DNA from: Streptomyces sp. NBC_01445
Lineage (GTDB): Bacteria > Actinomycetota > Actinomycetes > Streptomycetales > Streptomycetaceae
Direction: 5' to 3'
DNA: 64,000 nucleotides
Assembly: GCF_035918235.1 (NCBI RefSeq)
Contig: NZ_CP109485.1
Coordinates: forward strand, 10,323,001 to 10,387,000
The notes under the pieces were generated by a model. That model searched no databases and was not told the origin of the DNA. It saw only the letters and a program-made list of their open reading frames with translations. Below, piece by piece: positions 52,403-61,247 of this stretch; position 1 is the stretch's first letter; every line of letters starts with the position of its first letter. Position numbers and translations under genes: made by a program.

Positions 52403-52920
52403 AACCGACTCCTTCTCCGTGCTACGACTCCGCCGCGCGAGTACCACGCCGTGACATCAAGCCGGTCAACCTGCCAGGTCTGTCCACTGCCCGCCCTGTG
52501 GCTGGCCCTTGTCCTCCTTTCCAGCGCAGGCTGGCCTTACCCGGAGGCTCCCGTTTCAGCGTGGCTCACGCCCGCGCACACACGGTCCATGCTCTGCGGG
52601 AGTGGCAGATCGACGACGACATCGTCGAGGCCCTGCGCCTCATCGTCAGTGAGCTCGTCACCAACGCGATGGTCCACACAGCGAGTCGGACCATCGAGAT
52701 CACTGTGTCCGTCACCGCCACTGAGGCCATCGTGACCGTCACCGACCAGGGACTGTCCGGGACACCCATCGCACGAAGAGCGCGCCCCGAGGAGGAGCAC
52801 GGACGAGGCCTGGCCCTCGTCGAGGCCCTGGCCACCCGATGGGAGTCCACACCGCTCGCCGACGGGACCCAAGTTGAGGCCGCGGTCGCTCTCCCTGAGC
52901 AGACGGCAGGCGCGCTGTGA
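52399..52920 (+). CDS. ATP-binding (HATPase_c-type) regulatory protein
   Basis: 173 residues with the GHKL fold: N-box ALRLIVSELVTNAMVHT, G1 region VTDQGLSGTP, and EEHGRGLALVEALATRW as G2. This matches the short anti-sigma/anti-anti-sigma-like ATPases that Streptomyces pairs with XRE regulators. It likely binds ATP and acts through protein partner switching. GTGA coupled to the next gene. Confidence 0.82.
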   Translation: MKPTPSPCYDSAARVPRRDIKPVNLPGLSTARPVAGPCPPFQRRLALPGGSRFSVAHARAHTVHALREWQIDDDIVEALRLIVSELVTNAMVHTASRTIEITVSVTATEAIVTVTDQGLSGTPIARRARPEEEHGRGLALVEALATRWESTPLADGTQVEAAVALPEQTAGAL

Positions 52921-53357
52921 CGCGGCGGCAGGCTCCCCACGCACCTGCCCTCCTCGCGCCGCGGGCGGACCTGACCATGGTCGTGGACCAGACCCCGCCG
53001 CAGAAAATCCATGACCGGCAACCTCCCCAAGCGCCGGTGCGCGGTTCCTTCTGGTGCGATGCCGCCGCTCACCTCTCCGATGGCCGCATGCTCTGGCTGG
53101 GCGGACAGGCCTGCTGGACAACTGAGCAGGCCCTGGCCTGGATCGGATGGCGAGCCGGACACGTTGCCGACCAGCTCGATGACCAACTGGCCCGACCAGT
53201 GCGCGCATGGATCCAAGACCACGCCGAGCACCAACGGGCGCGCGCACAACTCGCTCGCGGGATCACCTACTCGCTCGTCGTCTGCGACGGCAGCGTCCAG
53301 TTCGTCCTGGCAGCCACGCCCGGCGCCTTCGACCCCGACGGAGAGAGCCCGCCATGA
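52917..53357 (+). CDS. Hypothetical protein
   Basis: 146 residues from GTG 52917 (overlap). FWCDAAAHLSDGRMLWLGGQ and a C-terminal YSLVVCDGSVQFVLAA strand indicate a compact folded domain. No known motif; conserved four-base overlaps on both sides support it. Confidence 0.5.
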   Translation: MTRRQAPHAPALLAPRADLTMVVDQTPPQKIHDRQPPQAPVRGSFWCDAAAHLSDGRMLWLGGQACWTTEQALAWIGWRAGHVADQLDDQLARPVRAWIQDHAEHQRARAQLARGITYSLVVCDGSVQFVLAATPGAFDPDGESPP

Positions 53358-53521
53358 GGCAGGCCCTGCCGTGCCGTCCTCGCGGCACACCCCATAGATC
53401 TCTGCCCGGTGGCCCGGATGACTTCGGCCCCGGCCATCGGGCAGGGCCCAACCCCGGCGCGCGAGAACCCCATTGCCGGGCCGTTCCACAACTGCCTCAA
53501 CGGATCACGGAGGAACCATGA
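53354..53521 (+). CDS. Very small hypothetical protein
   Basis: 55 residues between overlapping neighbours (ATGA on both sides). Pro/Arg/His-rich with no clear fold. It may be translated mainly to couple the flanking genes. Confidence 0.35.
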   Translation: MRQALPCRPRGTPHRSLPGGPDDFGPGHRAGPNPGAREPHCRAVPQLPQRITEEP

Positions 53522-53817
53522 CCAACCTCGGGATGCCTACCGTCCCCCCGCAGACTCGCACGGAACTGACGGGTGGATTCGGGTACGCGTTCAACGGGGC
53601 CGCGACGACGGGAAGAGCGCCCAGCCCCTCGGCGTCTGCTTCCGCGTCACTGGGCGTCCCGTGGCGAACTGGGGCGGGGCCTTTGGATCGTTCGGCAGGC
53701 CGGCGCCCTGCGCTCACCTGGTTCGTCAACCGCGACGGCGATGGCGACGGCGACGGCAAAACCGTCCGCGCCACCATGCGGCAGGGCAGAGCTGTGATGG
53801 CGCGGGTCCTGATGTAG
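53518..53817 (+). CDS. 99-residue low-complexity peptide gene
   Basis: ATG 53518 has a strong GGAGG at four to five bases. The product has TELTGGFGYAFNG near the N-terminus, a Ser/Ala-rich stretch and an Asp-Gly repeat (DGDGDGDGK). It resembles a structural or precursor peptide more than an enzyme, but no RiPP family was recognised. It stands 85 bases before the glycosyltransferase gene. Confidence 0.4.
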   Translation: MTNLGMPTVPPQTRTELTGGFGYAFNGAATTGRAPSPSASASASLGVPWRTGAGPLDRSAGRRPALTWFVNRDGDGDGDGKTVRATMRQGRAVMARVLM

Positions 53818-53902
53818 CTCCGCTTCCCCAGCATGCGAACCGACAGCTGATCACCGCCAGGCCGCACCCACCAGCGGCTCAACTCCCATCAGGAGGAACT
53901 CT

Positions 53903-55021
53903 GTGGTCCCCCACGTCGTTATTACCTGGCTCTCCACCGCTCGCGGCGGAGCGGAGAACTCGGTCATCGAGCTCGCCACGCACCTTGCCCGCCTGGTGCC
54001 CAACGTAGAGGTCGTGTGGTGGCGCCATGGCGGCCGAGCCGCCGAAAACCCGGGTCCCGTACACGTCCACGAGGTCACCGACTGGAACGGCTACCAGCAG
54101 GCCCTCGCCCGCGCGACGTCGCTGCCCGGCGGTCAGCCCGTCGTGGTGATCTCCAACCACCGCACCGCCGCCGCCGACGTGACGATCGCGCCGAACGCGC
54201 GCGTCATCCCCGTGGTGCGCCACGTCGTCAGCCAGGACCAGACGCTCCGCGTGATCGACCCGCACACAGGCGAGCTGGTCGAACGCAGCATTGGACAGAT
54301 GGCCTGGGATGTGCTGTCCGCCGTGCCGGTCTGGGTGGGCATCTCGCAGGCATCCGCCGCCGCCCTGCGCGAGCACGCTCCACGCGCGCGGTTCGTCAGC
54401 GCGATCCCTAACGGCGTCACCGTCCCCGTTCGGATTCCGGCCCGCAGCCGGCCGAATACCGGAAAGCTCCTGGTTGCGGCGGTCGCCCGAACCGTTCCCT
54501 GGAAGCGCCTGGACGTCCTGGTGCGCGCCGTCGCCGATCCACGCCTGTCCACCGCCGTGATGCTGGACATCTTCGGTGAGCCCGGTTCCCAGCACCAGGA
54601 ACTCCAAGACCTGGTAGGAGATTTGGGCGCGCCGGTGCGCTTCATGGGGTACGTCGACAACCTGCCACACCGTTTAGCCGGGTACGACGCGCTGGCGACC
54701 GCCGCGTTGCAGGAGGGATTCGGGCGGTGTGTCATCGACGCTGCCGGCGCGGGCATCCCGTCCATCGTTCCCGACGCAGGGGCAAGCCCGGAGCTCGTCG
54801 TGGACGGCCTGACGGGCATGGTCTACGACCCGCACGACCCGCACGACCTCGTGGCCACGCTCACCGACGCCGTGATGTACCGCAACGAGCTGGCCGCGAT
54901 GGGAAGTGCCGCCCGAGCCCTCGCCGAAGCCTGGTACACCCCCGGGCGCTGCGCGGCCCAGTTCCTGAACCTGGTCATGGGGCAGCAGCCCCTCCCGGGT
55001 TCCCTGGCGGCGGCACGATGA
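53903..55021 (+). CDS. GT4-family glycosyltransferase
   Basis: 372 residues from GTG 53903 with AGGAGGA upstream. Rossmann-like N-domain with TWLSTARGGAENSV (Gly-rich acceptor loop). The C-domain has AVARTVPWKRLDVLVRA, a GYVDNLP loop and the ALQEGFGRCVIDAAGAGIP sugar-nucleotide motif (EX7E-type) that fits GT-B retaining enzymes. Donor and acceptor are unknown. First of a four-gene unit with overlaps. Confidence 0.85.
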   Translation: MVPHVVITWLSTARGGAENSVIELATHLARLVPNVEVVWWRHGGRAAENPGPVHVHEVTDWNGYQQALARATSLPGGQPVVVISNHRTAAADVTIAPNARVIPVVRHVVSQDQTLRVIDPHTGELVERSIGQMAWDVLSAVPVWVGISQASAAALREHAPRARFVSAIPNGVTVPVRIPARSRPNTGKLLVAAVARTVPWKRLDVLVRAVADPRLSTAVMLDIFGEPGSQHQELQDLVGDLGAPVRFMGYVDNLPHRLAGYDALATAALQEGFGRCVIDAAGAGIPSIVPDAGASPELVVDGLTGMVYDPHDPHDLVATLTDAVMYRNELAAMGSAARALAEAWYTPGRCAAQFLNLVMGQQPLPGSLAAAR

Positions 55022-55728
55022 ACGAGGACGGCCCCCTGCTCGGCCAGGTGCTGCGCCTGGGGGACGATCCGCACTTGAAGGGCTGGGGTGCGGACGTCCT
55101 CGACGGCAAGCCGATCGCGGCGATCGGAGATGTGTCCGGTGCGGTGTACGACCTGGTGTGCGCCAGCCTCGGCGATCAGCCGCGCATCCACCCCAGCGCC
55201 TACGTCTCCCCCTTGGCCAACGTGGCCGCGGACGTGGTGATCGGTCCAGAAGCCAGGATTCACGAGTACTCCACGGTGCGGGGCCGCACCGTGATCTCCG
55301 GAGGTGTCCACATCGGCTACGGCTGCGAGATCTCCCGCAGCGTCATCGGAGCGGGCACGGTGCTCTCCCACCGGGCGACGATCTCCTGCTCCGTCATCGG
55401 ACAGCACGCCTACTTCGCGACCGGCCTGGTGACCGCCTCGTGCCTGCTGTCCAACCCCGACATGCTCCATCCAACGCGGACAGTGGAATTCGGCCTGCCG
55501 GACGGCGGCCGGATGAGTACCGGCTTGGCGAAGTGGGGCGCCCTCGTCGGTGACCGCGTCCGCGCCGGCGTCCACGTCGTGCTCAGCCCCGGCACCGTCG
55601 TGGGCGCCGACTCGATTCTGCACGCCGGGATCACCGTGCCCACGGCCTGGATACCGCCCGGCAGCACCCTGCACCCGCCCACTGGTGGATTCCACCTCAC
55701 CCCTCGAACCGAAGGAGCCGCCCCGTGA
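55018..55728 (+). CDS. Left-handed beta-helix (hexapeptide) transferase-like protein
   Basis: 236 residues; repeated hexapeptides (IHPSAYVSPLANVAADVVIG, then RVRAGVHVVLSPGTVVG and VTV-type turns) mark an LbH fold as in sugar acyl- and nucleotidyltransferases. N-terminal 45 residues may bind partner proteins. Overlaps the glycosyltransferase by four bases. Likely an N- or O-acyltransferase or GlmU-like uridylyl-/acetyltransferase on the pathway's sugar. Confidence 0.75.
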   Translation: MNEDGPLLGQVLRLGDDPHLKGWGADVLDGKPIAAIGDVSGAVYDLVCASLGDQPRIHPSAYVSPLANVAADVVIGPEARIHEYSTVRGRTVISGGVHIGYGCEISRSVIGAGTVLSHRATISCSVIGQHAYFATGLVTASCLLSNPDMLHPTRTVEFGLPDGGRMSTGLAKWGALVGDRVRAGVHVVLSPGTVVGADSILHAGITVPTAWIPPGSTLHPPTGGFHLTPRTEGAAP

Positions 55729-56519
55729 AGCACGAGACCGAGCGCATGCACCTCCTGGCTGCCCTGAAAGACCTCAAGGCGTGGGAGGTGCTCAACCCTG
55801 CCGGCGGGGCCGTATCGGTGCGCCTGCCGGACGGCAACATCCTCATGTCCTGCACGCGGCTCGCGTTCGACCGCTGGGACGCCTCGATCCGCGACTTCAT
55901 CGTGCTGGACCCGGACGGCCGGATTGTCGAGCAGACCGGTGGTCTGGGCGCCTCCGGCACCCCCATGCACCTGGACCTGTACCGGATGCTGCCCCGCGCC
56001 GGTGCGATCGTGCACACGCACGCGCCCTACGCCCTCGCCTTCGCCTCCCTGGGCCTGCCGATCCCGTCGGTGACCAACCGGGCCGACGCCTTCGGTGAGA
56101 TCCCCTGCCTCCAAGCCGACGACAGCGCCGTCAAAGCGGACTTCCTCGCCGACCCGGTACCTCTGGACCTGCCCCAGGGCATGGTGCAACGCCCCGACGT
56201 GGCCGCCGTCACCCTGCTGCACTACAGGCCCCAGCTGGAGGAAATCATCGCTCCGCGCGCCGAGGAGATGCAGCGCCACGGGCTCGCCTTCACCCTCTAC
56301 CGGCACGGAGCATTCACCGTCGGCCGCCAACTGGAGGAGACCACCGACCTCATGCTGCGCCTGGAGGAGAGCGCCCGCACCGCCGTTCTGCAGGCCGCGC
56401 TGACCGGGGGCGTCATCTTCCCGAACCGGTTGTACCGCGAGGCCGAACGGCTGTCCCTGACCGATGCAACCACCGTCCCACCGGTATCGTCCTATCGCAC
56501 GAGGCGGGTTCCGGCGTGA
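55725..56519 (+). CDS. Class II aldolase/adducin-family protein
   Basis: 264 residues from GTG 55725. The zinc-binding HTH motif sits in IVHTHAPYALAFASLG, with a further catalytic His in VTLLHYRPQ and YRHGAF near the C-terminus. The family cleaves or forms bonds next to phosphoketo-sugars or decarboxylates. In this cluster it may build or shape the sugar or ketoacid before enolpyruvyl transfer. Confidence 0.8.
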   Translation: MKHETERMHLLAALKDLKAWEVLNPAGGAVSVRLPDGNILMSCTRLAFDRWDASIRDFIVLDPDGRIVEQTGGLGASGTPMHLDLYRMLPRAGAIVHTHAPYALAFASLGLPIPSVTNRADAFGEIPCLQADDSAVKADFLADPVPLDLPQGMVQRPDVAAVTLLHYRPQLEEIIAPRAEEMQRHGLAFTLYRHGAFTVGRQLEETTDLMLRLEESARTAVLQAALTGGVIFPNRLYREAERLSLTDATTVPPVSSYRTRRVPA

Positions 56520-56577
56520 TGTTTGCGGCGGGCATTTCGCCATAAGCGCCGAACAGCACTGTGAGGGATACCGTCAG

Positions 56578-57924
56578 ATGAATATCGCCAGCGCGCTGGA
56601 GCAGCCCATGGCAGCCGACCGTCACACCTACCGCATCACGGGTGGCGTACCGCTTGAGGGCTCCGTCACGGCATCGGGCGCGAAGAACGCCGTCACGAAG
56701 CAGATCGTGGCCGGCCTGCTGACCGACCAGCCGTGCGTGCTGCACGGAGTCCCCCGCATCCTGGAGGTCGACCTCGTCCTCGGCATGCTCGCCGAACTGG
56801 GCACCCAAGTGACCTGGCTCGGCGAGCACTCGGTCCGCGTGCACACCCCCGAAGTACGCGAAACGTCGCTGTCCGCTATGTACTCCGGCGTCAACCGCAT
56901 CCCGATCCTCATGATGGGCCCCTTGCTCCACCGTCGCGGCGAAACGATCGTCCCCCTGCCCGGCGGCTGCACCATCGGCAAACGCCCCATCGACTTCCAC
57001 CTCGAGGGACTGCGCCAGATGGGCGCCGACATCGCGGAACACCCCACCTCGGTGAAGGTCCACGTCGACAGGCTCACCGGCGCCCACATCGACCTGCCGT
57101 TCCCCTCCGTCGGCGCCACCGAGAACCTCCTCCTGGCGGCAGTCCGCGCCTCCGGGACCACCGTGATCTCCAACGCGGCCGTCGAGCCCGAGATCGTGGA
57201 CCTGATCCTCATGCTCCAGAAAATGGGCGCCCTCATCACGATCAACACCGACCGCACCATCATGGTCGAGGGAGTCCGCGAACTACGCGGCGTCGAACAC
57301 ACCACCATCGCCGACCGCATCGAGATCGCCTCCTTCGCCGCGGCCGCCATCGCAACGGACGGACGCATCGAGGTCCGCGGGGCACGCCAGGAACACCTGG
57401 TCACCTACCTCAACACCCTGCGGCACATCGGCGGCGACTTCGCCGAAACCAAGGACGGCCTGGAATTCTGGAGGGCCCGGCCCCTGACCGCCACCGACGT
57501 CGAAACCGGCGTCCACCCCGGATTCATGACGGACTGGCAGCAGCCGCTCACCGTCCTGCTCACCCAGGCCACCGGCACCTCCGTCGTCCACGAAACCATC
57601 TACGAAGACCGCTTCGGCTACACCGAGCAGTTGAACGCCATGGGCGCCTCGGTGGAGCTCACCACCAGGTGCCTGGGAGCGGTCGCCTGCCGCTTCCACG
57701 GGCGGGACTTCCAGCACACCGCCAAGATCAGCGGCCCCCGACGCCTGCACGGCGCCGACCTCGTCATCCCAGACCTGCGGGCCGGCTTCGGCTACGTCCT
57801 CGCCGCACTCGTCGCCGACGGCACGAGCACCATCGCCGGAACCCGCTACCTGGAGCGCGGCTACGAACAGCCCGTCGCCAAGCTGGCCGCGGTCGGAGCC
57901 CGCATCACCACCCAGCCCATCTAA
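56578..57924 (+). CDS. MurA-like UDP-N-acetylglucosamine enolpyruvyl transferase paralogue
   Basis: 448 residues. SGAKNAVTKQIVAG carries the Lys-Asn pair that binds substrate; the active-site loop has Cys131 in LPGGCTIGKRP; and GFMTDWQQPLTVLL with VHETIYEDRF matches the C-terminal catalytic half. All main MurA residues are present, so it should transfer enolpyruvate from PEP to a UDP-sugar. Its placement with a GT4, LbH protein and aldolase, away from cell-wall genes, suggests a pathway enzyme (compare enolpyruvyl steps in nucleoside antibiotic biosynthesis) or a fosfomycin-insensitive spare; Cys131 suggests it is fosfomycin-sensitive. Confidence 0.85.
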   Translation: MNIASALEQPMAADRHTYRITGGVPLEGSVTASGAKNAVTKQIVAGLLTDQPCVLHGVPRILEVDLVLGMLAELGTQVTWLGEHSVRVHTPEVRETSLSAMYSGVNRIPILMMGPLLHRRGETIVPLPGGCTIGKRPIDFHLEGLRQMGADIAEHPTSVKVHVDRLTGAHIDLPFPSVGATENLLLAAVRASGTTVISNAAVEPEIVDLILMLQKMGALITINTDRTIMVEGVRELRGVEHTTIADRIEIASFAAAAIATDGRIEVRGARQEHLVTYLNTLRHIGGDFAETKDGLEFWRARPLTATDVETGVHPGFMTDWQQPLTVLLTQATGTSVVHETIYEDRFGYTEQLNAMGASVELTTRCLGAVACRFHGRDFQHTAKISGPRRLHGADLVIPDLRAGFGYVLAALVADGTSTIAGTRYLERGYEQPVAKLAAVGARITTQPI

Positions 57925-58021
57925 CGCACTCTCACGTCGTCCTCGCGTGGGACCCCGAGCAGCACATCGCGACTGTGGACGGGTCCCTCGCCGGCCGAGA
58001 TCGAAACAACATCTCCAGGCG

Positions 58022-59113
58022 CTAGTGTTCCGAGTCAGGAATTCTATTCAGATAGCTGGCGAGGCGTTCGAGGATTTCGTCTGCGGTCTTCGTCCAGACG
58101 TAGGGCTTCGGGTCGGTGTTCCAGGTGGCGATCCAGTTGCGGATGTCCTTCTCGAGGGCCTGGACGGATCTGTGGACACCTCGCCGTATCTGTTTGTTGG
58201 TCAGTTCGGCGAACCACCGCTCGACGAGGTTGAGCCAGGACGAGCCGGTTGGTGTGAAGTGCAGGTGGAACCGGGGGTGGGCCAGCAACCACTTCTTGAT
58301 GGCGGGTGTCTTGTGGGTGGCGTAGTTGTCACAGACGAGGTGGACATCCAGGTCACCAGGCACCTCTTTGTCGAGCTTGACGAGGAACTTCTTGAACTCC
58401 TCGGCCCGGTGCCTGCGGTGCAGGGAGCCGATCACCTTGCCGGTGGCGACCTCCAGAGCCGCGACCAGTGTGGTGGTGCCGGCGCGGACGTAGTCGTGGG
58501 TGGTCCGCTCGGGAACACCGGGCATCATCGGCAGCACCGGCTGGGACCGGTCCAGGGCCTGGATCTGCGACTTCTCATCCACGCAGAACACCAACGCCCG
58601 TTCGGGCGGGTCCAGGTAGAGACCGACGACGTCGTGGACCTTGTCGACGAAGTACGGATCGGTTGACAGTTTGAAGGTCTCCGAGCGATGTGGCTGCAGG
58701 CCGAACGCCCGCCAGATCCGGGACACCGACGACTGAGACAGGCCCATCTCTTTCGCCATCGATCGCGTCGACCAGTGCGTCGCGTTCTTCGGGGTGGATT
58801 CCAGCGTCTTGGTGACGACCGCGGCGACCTGGTCGTCCGTCACCGTCCTGGGGCCACCCGGACGTGGCATGTCACCCAGACCTGCGATTCGATATTGCAC
58901 GAACCGGGCCCGCCAGCGGCCCACCGCCTGTGGTGTGGACCCGAGTTGAGTAGCCACATCCTTGTTGGAGGTGCCTTCGGCACAAGCCAGGACGATCCGA
59001 CACCGCAATGCCCACGCCTGCGGCGTGGAACGACGCCGCACCCATCCCTCGAGTGCAGCCCGCTCCTCATCCGACAGAGTCAACTCGGCCTTCGGCCGCC
59101 CCATCCGCGCCAT
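58022..59113 (-). CDS. IS630-family transposase
   Basis: 363 residues. N-terminal helix-turn-helix pair (TSNKDVATQLGSTPQAVGRW) and a second winged HTH. The DDE domain has Asp in VFCVDEKSQIQ, Asp in LVCDNYATHK and Glu in WLNLVERWFAEL. Full length with no frameshift. The stop codon TAG lies across the right-hand border: its T and A belong to the TA target duplication. Confidence 0.92.
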   Translation of the reverse strand: MARMGRPKAELTLSDEERAALEGWVRRRSTPQAWALRCRIVLACAEGTSNKDVATQLGSTPQAVGRWRARFVQYRIAGLGDMPRPGGPRTVTDDQVAAVVTKTLESTPKNATHWSTRSMAKEMGLSQSSVSRIWRAFGLQPHRSETFKLSTDPYFVDKVHDVVGLYLDPPERALVFCVDEKSQIQALDRSQPVLPMMPGVPERTTHDYVRAGTTTLVAALEVATGKVIGSLHRRHRAEEFKKFLVKLDKEVPGDLDVHLVCDNYATHKTPAIKKWLLAHPRFHLHFTPTGSSWLNLVERWFAELTNKQIRRGVHRSVQALEKDIRNWIATWNTDPKPYVWTKTADEILERLASYLNRIPDSEH

Positions 59114-59159
59114 AGAACAAGGCTACACATACACACGGAATTCTTGACTCGGAACACTA
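58023..59159. mobile_element. IS630-type insertion sequence, intact
   Basis: Terminal inverted repeats begin GTGTTCCGAGTC: left end 58025 onward, right end ending 59157. They match over about 22 bases with two mismatches. TA dinucleotides at 58023-58024 and 59158-59159 are the target duplication typical of the family. One transposase gene fills it. Length 1.13 kb between TAs. Confidence 0.9.
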
Positions 59160-59286
59160 GAGATCGTCGTCAGTGCGCCGGCGAAGGCGGTGACCCGTAC
59201 CGGTCGCCAAGGTTCAGCGGGAACCGGCCCTTCGTCCTGGAGACCCAAGCAGACTGCCGGCACTGAGCCCGAACGGGAAGCAAGAC

Positions 59287-59598
59287 ATGGGAGTTGACGC
59301 GGCGGAGTCCGAGAGAATCGAGCGAATGCAAGCCCGCCTGGCGCGCCGACTCGTGGACCTGCGGACAGCTCAGGGCTGGTCACTGGAGGACCTAGAGAGG
59401 CGCACGGGCGTGAGCCGCTCGACGCTGTCGCGGATCGAGCGGGCAGTGACCGACCCAACGACGACGTGCCTGGCAAAGGTGTGCGCCGCCTACGGGCGCA
59501 CCGTGTCCGGCCTATTGGCTGAAGCAGAAGACGCACCCCTGACACACGGGACAGTCATCGACGCGGGCGAGCGGATACAGCACGACCACGCAGACTGA
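59287..59598 (+). CDS. Short XRE-family regulator
   Basis: 103 residues; the helix-turn-helix is at 27-68 (GWSLEDLERRTGVSRSTLSRIER). No clear sensor domain in the C-terminal third, so it may be the truncated front of a cupin-type regulator or a stand-alone repressor. It lies right after the IS630 element. Confidence 0.75.
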   Translation: MGVDAAESERIERMQARLARRLVDLRTAQGWSLEDLERRTGVSRSTLSRIERAVTDPTTTCLAKVCAAYGRTVSGLLAEAEDAPLTHGTVIDAGERIQHDHAD

Positions 59599-59781
59599 CC
59601 ACGCCCCCTCCCGGCGATGCGCTATCGTGCCGACCACGGCAGTGAAAGCGCCTGCCAGTCCGGCCCGAACAGCACCCACGCGCTCGGGACATGGACAAGG
59701 TTCTGAGAATCGCGCAGCTCCTTGCCTGATCGTGATGACCCTGCTGCAGCATGGGCGTGGGCATGCCGTGGAAGGACCGTC

Positions 59782-59904
59782 ATGACCAAGGACAAGCAGC
59801 GCAAAGACGCGATCCGTGCCGAAATGAAGCGCACCGGCCGCAGCTACACGCAGGCCGCCCGCGAGATTGAGGGTTATGTCTTCAGGGGTATCACGTGCCA
59901 CTGA
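59782..59904 (+). CDS. 40-residue protein, probably truncated
   Basis: ATG 59782. MTKDKQRKDAIRAEMKRTGR and YTQAAREIEG resemble the basic N-termini of a common actinomycete protein family; after that the frame runs into unrelated sequence (YVFRGITCH). It is likely the start of a gene fused to the following ABC fragment by deletion. Confidence 0.4.
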   Translation: MTKDKQRKDAIRAEMKRTGRSYTQAAREIEGYVFRGITCH

Positions 59905-60311
59905 CAGTCAAACTCCGTGCCTGGCAGCTGATGTTGGGTAAAGTTTCTTGGCGCGCACCCAACGGGGACCGCCCAACGGACTGGACACCTCGTTGGCCCA
60001 CTCCTGGTGTGTCCGGCGGACAGTGGCAGCGCGTCGCGGTCGCGCGAACCTTCCATCGGAAGGCTCCCGTGCTCGTGATGGACGAGCCGACCGCTGCCCT
60101 CACCGAGCACCGGATCTACCAGCAGCTGAAGGCCCTCGCCGTCGGACGCGCGACCGTGTCTATCGCCCACTGTCTGGCCAACACCCGCCTCACCGACCGG
60201 ATCATCGTCGTCAGCCAGGGGCGCGTTTGCGAGACGGGCACGTATGAGGAACTCGTCCGCCGGGCTGGCAACTTCGACCACTTGCTCAAGCTGCAGGAGG
60301 AGGGGAAGTGA
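59895..60311 (+). pseudogene. ABC transporter ATPase, C-terminal fragment
   Basis: The reading has signature VSGGQWQRVAVARTF, Walker B VLVMDEPTAAL, switch SIAHCLANT and a GRVCETGTYEELVRR end, the last 130 residues of an ABC exporter. Walker A and all membrane helices are absent. The first 25 residues are unrelated. A relic that shows recombination here. Confidence 0.75.
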
Positions 60312-60527
60312 ATCTGGCACTGGCCTGAGCAGGCACGGGTGGATGAGACTTGGCTCGGCCCGGCGGGAAGGAGGTAGATTCCGTGACGAAGCTCCGCCGG
60401 GCTGGCGACCTGCCGCTGTCGGATCACCTTGGAGTCGGCAAGGTCAGCAGCCAGGAACACGTTGTGCCACGCGGGGCTATCGGTCCCGTGCACGGGCATG
60501 ACCTCGTTGAGAGCCGTGGGGGCAGGT

Positions 60528-61235
60528 ATGGGCCAGTGGATCGAGTCCGAGGGGTGGCCGGCGCGCAGCCTGCTGGGGACGCTGCCGGAGCCGGAACGGA
60601 CAGAGCTGCTGAACTTGGGCACCCGGACGCGCATCGAGGCCGGGGGCGTGCTGCTCCGGGAGGGGATGCGGGATCGGCACGCGCTGCTGCTGCTGTCCGG
60701 CCTCACCAAGGTCACGGCGACGGTGGAGAACGGCGAGAGTTCCCTGCTTGCGGTCCGGGCCGCCGGGGACACAGTGGGCGAAATGGCCGCCCTGGCCGGC
60801 ACGCCCCGCTCCGCGACCGTCATCGCCTGCGGCCCCCTGACGGCCCAGGTGCTGCCGAGTGGCGCACTGCGCGGACTGCTATTGCGCCGCCCGCAGATCT
60901 CCATTGCCCTGACCGGCCTCGTCGCCGACCGGCTGCGCTGGGCGAACCGGCGTCGGCTCGACTTCCATGGCTACCCGACGAAAGTGCGGCTGGCCCGGCT
61001 GCTGGTGGAGCTGGCGGCCGCGTACGGCTCGCCCGGACACGGCGGCGTGGTGATCGGCTGCCGGCTGACGCAGCCGGAGCTGGCCACCCTGGTCGGCGCC
61101 GCCGAGACGACCATCCACAAGGTGCTGCGCGACCTGCGCGAGGAGGGCTTGGTGGAGACGGGTTACCGGGCCACCACCATCCGGAATGTGCCCCAGCTCA
61201 GGCTGCTCGCCGACCTGGCGCCTGGGCAGCCGTAG
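60528..61235 (+). CDS. Crp/Fnr-family cyclic-nucleotide-responsive regulator
   Basis: About 235 residues from ATG 60528 (upstream ATG 60498 possible). Cyclic-nucleotide-binding fold at 20-135: GGVLLREGMRDRHALLLLSG, then AAGDTVGEMAALAGTPRSATV (phosphate-binding cassette with Gly-Glu and Arg-Ser residues). The C-terminal winged helix is LTQPELATLVGAAETTIHKVL. All key contact residues for cNMP seem kept. It stands next to a PycTM-like effector and a cyclase-like gene, so it may read the same nucleotide signal. Confidence 0.83.
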   Translation: MGQWIESEGWPARSLLGTLPEPERTELLNLGTRTRIEAGGVLLREGMRDRHALLLLSGLTKVTATVENGESSLLAVRAAGDTVGEMAALAGTPRSATVIACGPLTAQVLPSGALRGLLLRRPQISIALTGLVADRLRWANRRRLDFHGYPTKVRLARLLVELAAAYGSPGHGGVVIGCRLTQPELATLVGAAETTIHKVLRDLREEGLVETGYRATTIRNVPQLRLLADLAPGQP

Positions 61236-61247
61236 CCGGCACGGCCG

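Noticed and set aside
53518..53817. ATP-grasp-modified or FxLD-type RiPP precursor
   Set aside because: Core motifs of those precursor families are missing and no maturation enzyme is adjacent.
57925..58022. Possible gene disrupted by IS630 (VVLAWDPEQHIATV reading)
   Set aside because: The frame meets a TAG stop at the insertion site with or without the IS, so no interrupted gene can be rebuilt.
60380..60514. Reverse-strand protein-like run (VMPVHGTDSPAWH, RQRQVASPAELRHG)
   Set aside because: May be a gene remnant, but no family is recognised and there is no start codon; too weak to list.
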